Shown one piece after another: positions 31,671 through 32,469 of a stretch of 32,469 nt of DNA. The first letter of the stretch is position 1, and every line of letters starts with the position of its first letter. Under the pieces are notes generated by a model. The model saw only the letters and a program-made list of their open reading frames with translations, was not told the DNA's origin and did no database searches. A program made the position numbers and the translations under genes. This DNA comes from Oscillatoriales cyanobacterium (lineage in GTDB: Bacteria > Cyanobacteriota > Cyanobacteriia > Cyanobacteriales > Microcoleaceae). Where the stretch lies: NCBI GenBank assembly GCA_004292745.1, contig RDXH01000144.1, positions 1-32,469 of the forward strand, given 5' to 3'.

Positions 31671-32469
31671 ATGATTGATTGGCTTGTGGTCTGGGGGGTA
31701 ACGCAAGGAGTCGGCATTCTCGTCAAACCCATCTTAGAAGATTTGGCAGTAGACGGCGCGAAGGATTTAGTAAAAGATTTTTTCAAAGATTCCCTAAAAA
31801 ACGTCTTATTTGGCGAAAAAGATCCCCGACAAGTCGCAGCGGGTAAAGCGCTGAAAAAGTTTTTGGAGTTAGTGCAACAACAGTTGAAAATCAGCGGACT
31901 TTCCCCAGAACAGATTAAGCTGTATATTAAAGATGTTAAAAAGTTTATCAGCAACAAGTCAGTTAAGGAAATTTTGGGTAAGGCCTTTGAGAGCGATCGC
32001 GAATCCCTCGATGCAGAACTTCTCGAACCAACCTGGACTCAACTAGATTTAGCTGCTTTACCAGCCAGATTTAAGTGGCAAACCATCGCCAATCAGTATC
32101 TCGCCGAAGTTCAAGAAATTCTCTTTGACTCAAAAGACTTGCGGGATATCTTGAATGCTCAAAATCTGGACAGCATTCAGAAAAACACTCAAGAAATTGC
32201 TGGGATAATCCCCGATTTTGATTTGAGGCAATATCAAGAAGCTTTGTGCGAACGTTACAGCAATCTGGATTTAAGCAGCGTCGATAGCAATACCCACGAT
32301 TATCGCGAAAAGCTGAAAGTTTGGCAAATCTTTATTTTCCAAGATGTGCGCTTAATTTACGAGTCATTTCTGCCCCAAGCTTACGAAATTCCCAAGGAAC
32401 ATCAACGGCGGTTGGAAGATAGCGATCGACTAGAGGCGATCGCACTTGAAAATTTAGAGAAATATCGAC
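31671..32469 (+). CDS. N-terminal part of a NACHT/STAND-type protein (runs off the window)
   Basis: An open frame from ATG 31671 to the window end, at least 266 codons with no stop. It begins MIDWLVVWGVTQGVGILVKP, then ILEDLAVDGAKDLVKDFFKD, GKALKKFLELVQQQLK and SVKEILGKAF. This helical N-terminal domain is the one I associate with large cyanobacterial NACHT NTPases that carry WD40, HEAT or pentapeptide repeats. The NTPase motif would lie outside the window, so the call depends on the N-terminal part alone. It is a second STAND-type gene in this window, about 18 kb from the CHAT/STAND pair. Confidence 0.6.
   Translation, partial: MIDWLVVWGVTQGVGILVKPILEDLAVDGAKDLVKDFFKDSLKNVLFGEKDPRQVAAGKALKKFLELVQQQLKISGLSPEQIKLYIKDVKKFISNKSVKEILGKAFESDRESLDAELLEPTWTQLDLAALPARFKWQTIANQYLAEVQEILFDSKDLRDILNAQNLDSIQKNTQEIAGIIPDFDLRQYQEALCERYSNLDLSSVDSNTHDYREKLKVWQIFIFQDVRLIYESFLPQAYEIPKEHQRRLEDSDRLEAIALENLEKYR

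Noticed and set aside
1-32469. tRNA, rRNA or riboswitch genes
   Set aside because: By eye I found no cloverleaf, rRNA or known riboswitch core in the intergenic regions; a covariance search was not possible.

Overview
The window looks like chromosomal DNA from a filamentous cyanobacterium of the Oscillatoria/Microcoleus type. HIP1-like GCGATCGC sites are scattered throughout. Several genes belong to cyanobacterial families: glgC, DUF1822, DUF2358, a divergent sigma factor, and CHAT-protease and NACHT/STAND proteins. The intergenic DNA is crowded with short palindromic and MITE-like repeats of the kind these genomes carry. This placement is inference from sequence character; no database search was run.

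Layout. 1-1031: gene-poor, with a possible gene end at 1-153 and degenerate sequence. 1032-4037: divergent glgC (-) and a GH13 amylase-type enzyme (+), i.e. glycogen/alpha-glucan metabolism. 4282-15930: an accessory block containing a small ORF, a divergent sigma-70-like protein, a frameshifted DUF1822 gene, a dynamin-like GTPase, a CHAT protease split by a junction from its STAND NTPase, a PD-(D/E)XK nuclease-like protein and a secreted FecR-like protein. 16282-17244: three small genes, the last resembling a BrnA/CopG antitoxin. 17245-18319: a repeat field with a nuclease-gene remnant. 18320-20848: four small membrane or secreted proteins, each a separate unit. 20989-21184: two tandem 98-bp MITE-like elements that truncate a DUF2358 gene. 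21603-24857: a hypothetical gene, hisC, polyphosphate glucokinase and a YqiA-like esterase. 24964-26511: an ECF sigma / anti-sigma / Spy-like operon. 26872-28215: glutathione reductase. 28627-31533: a GT4-GH99 fusion and a sulfotransferase. 31671-end: the start of a STAND-type protein that runs off the window.

The most interesting signal is a bipartite motif, TGCATAA - exactly 13 nt - TCCCGAT (with small variations), upstream of six separate transcription units at 4282, 7753, 18242, 18976, 19635 and 20244. One of these precedes the operon encoding the divergent sigma factor. I infer a local regulon: an autoregulated alternative sigma factor driving a dynamin-like GTPase (possibly with the CHAT/STAND genes behind it), a coiled-coil membrane protein, two paralogous membrane proteins and a secreted protein. 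CHAT proteases and STAND NTPases are associated with biological conflict and regulated cell death, so the set could be an inducible membrane-stress, defence or cell-death module. That function is inference.

A second theme is that the repeats are remodelling genes. Intergenic repeat families sit in frame inside hisC and the STAND NTPase, and MITE-like elements supply the C-termini and stop codons of the sigma factor and DUF2358 genes.
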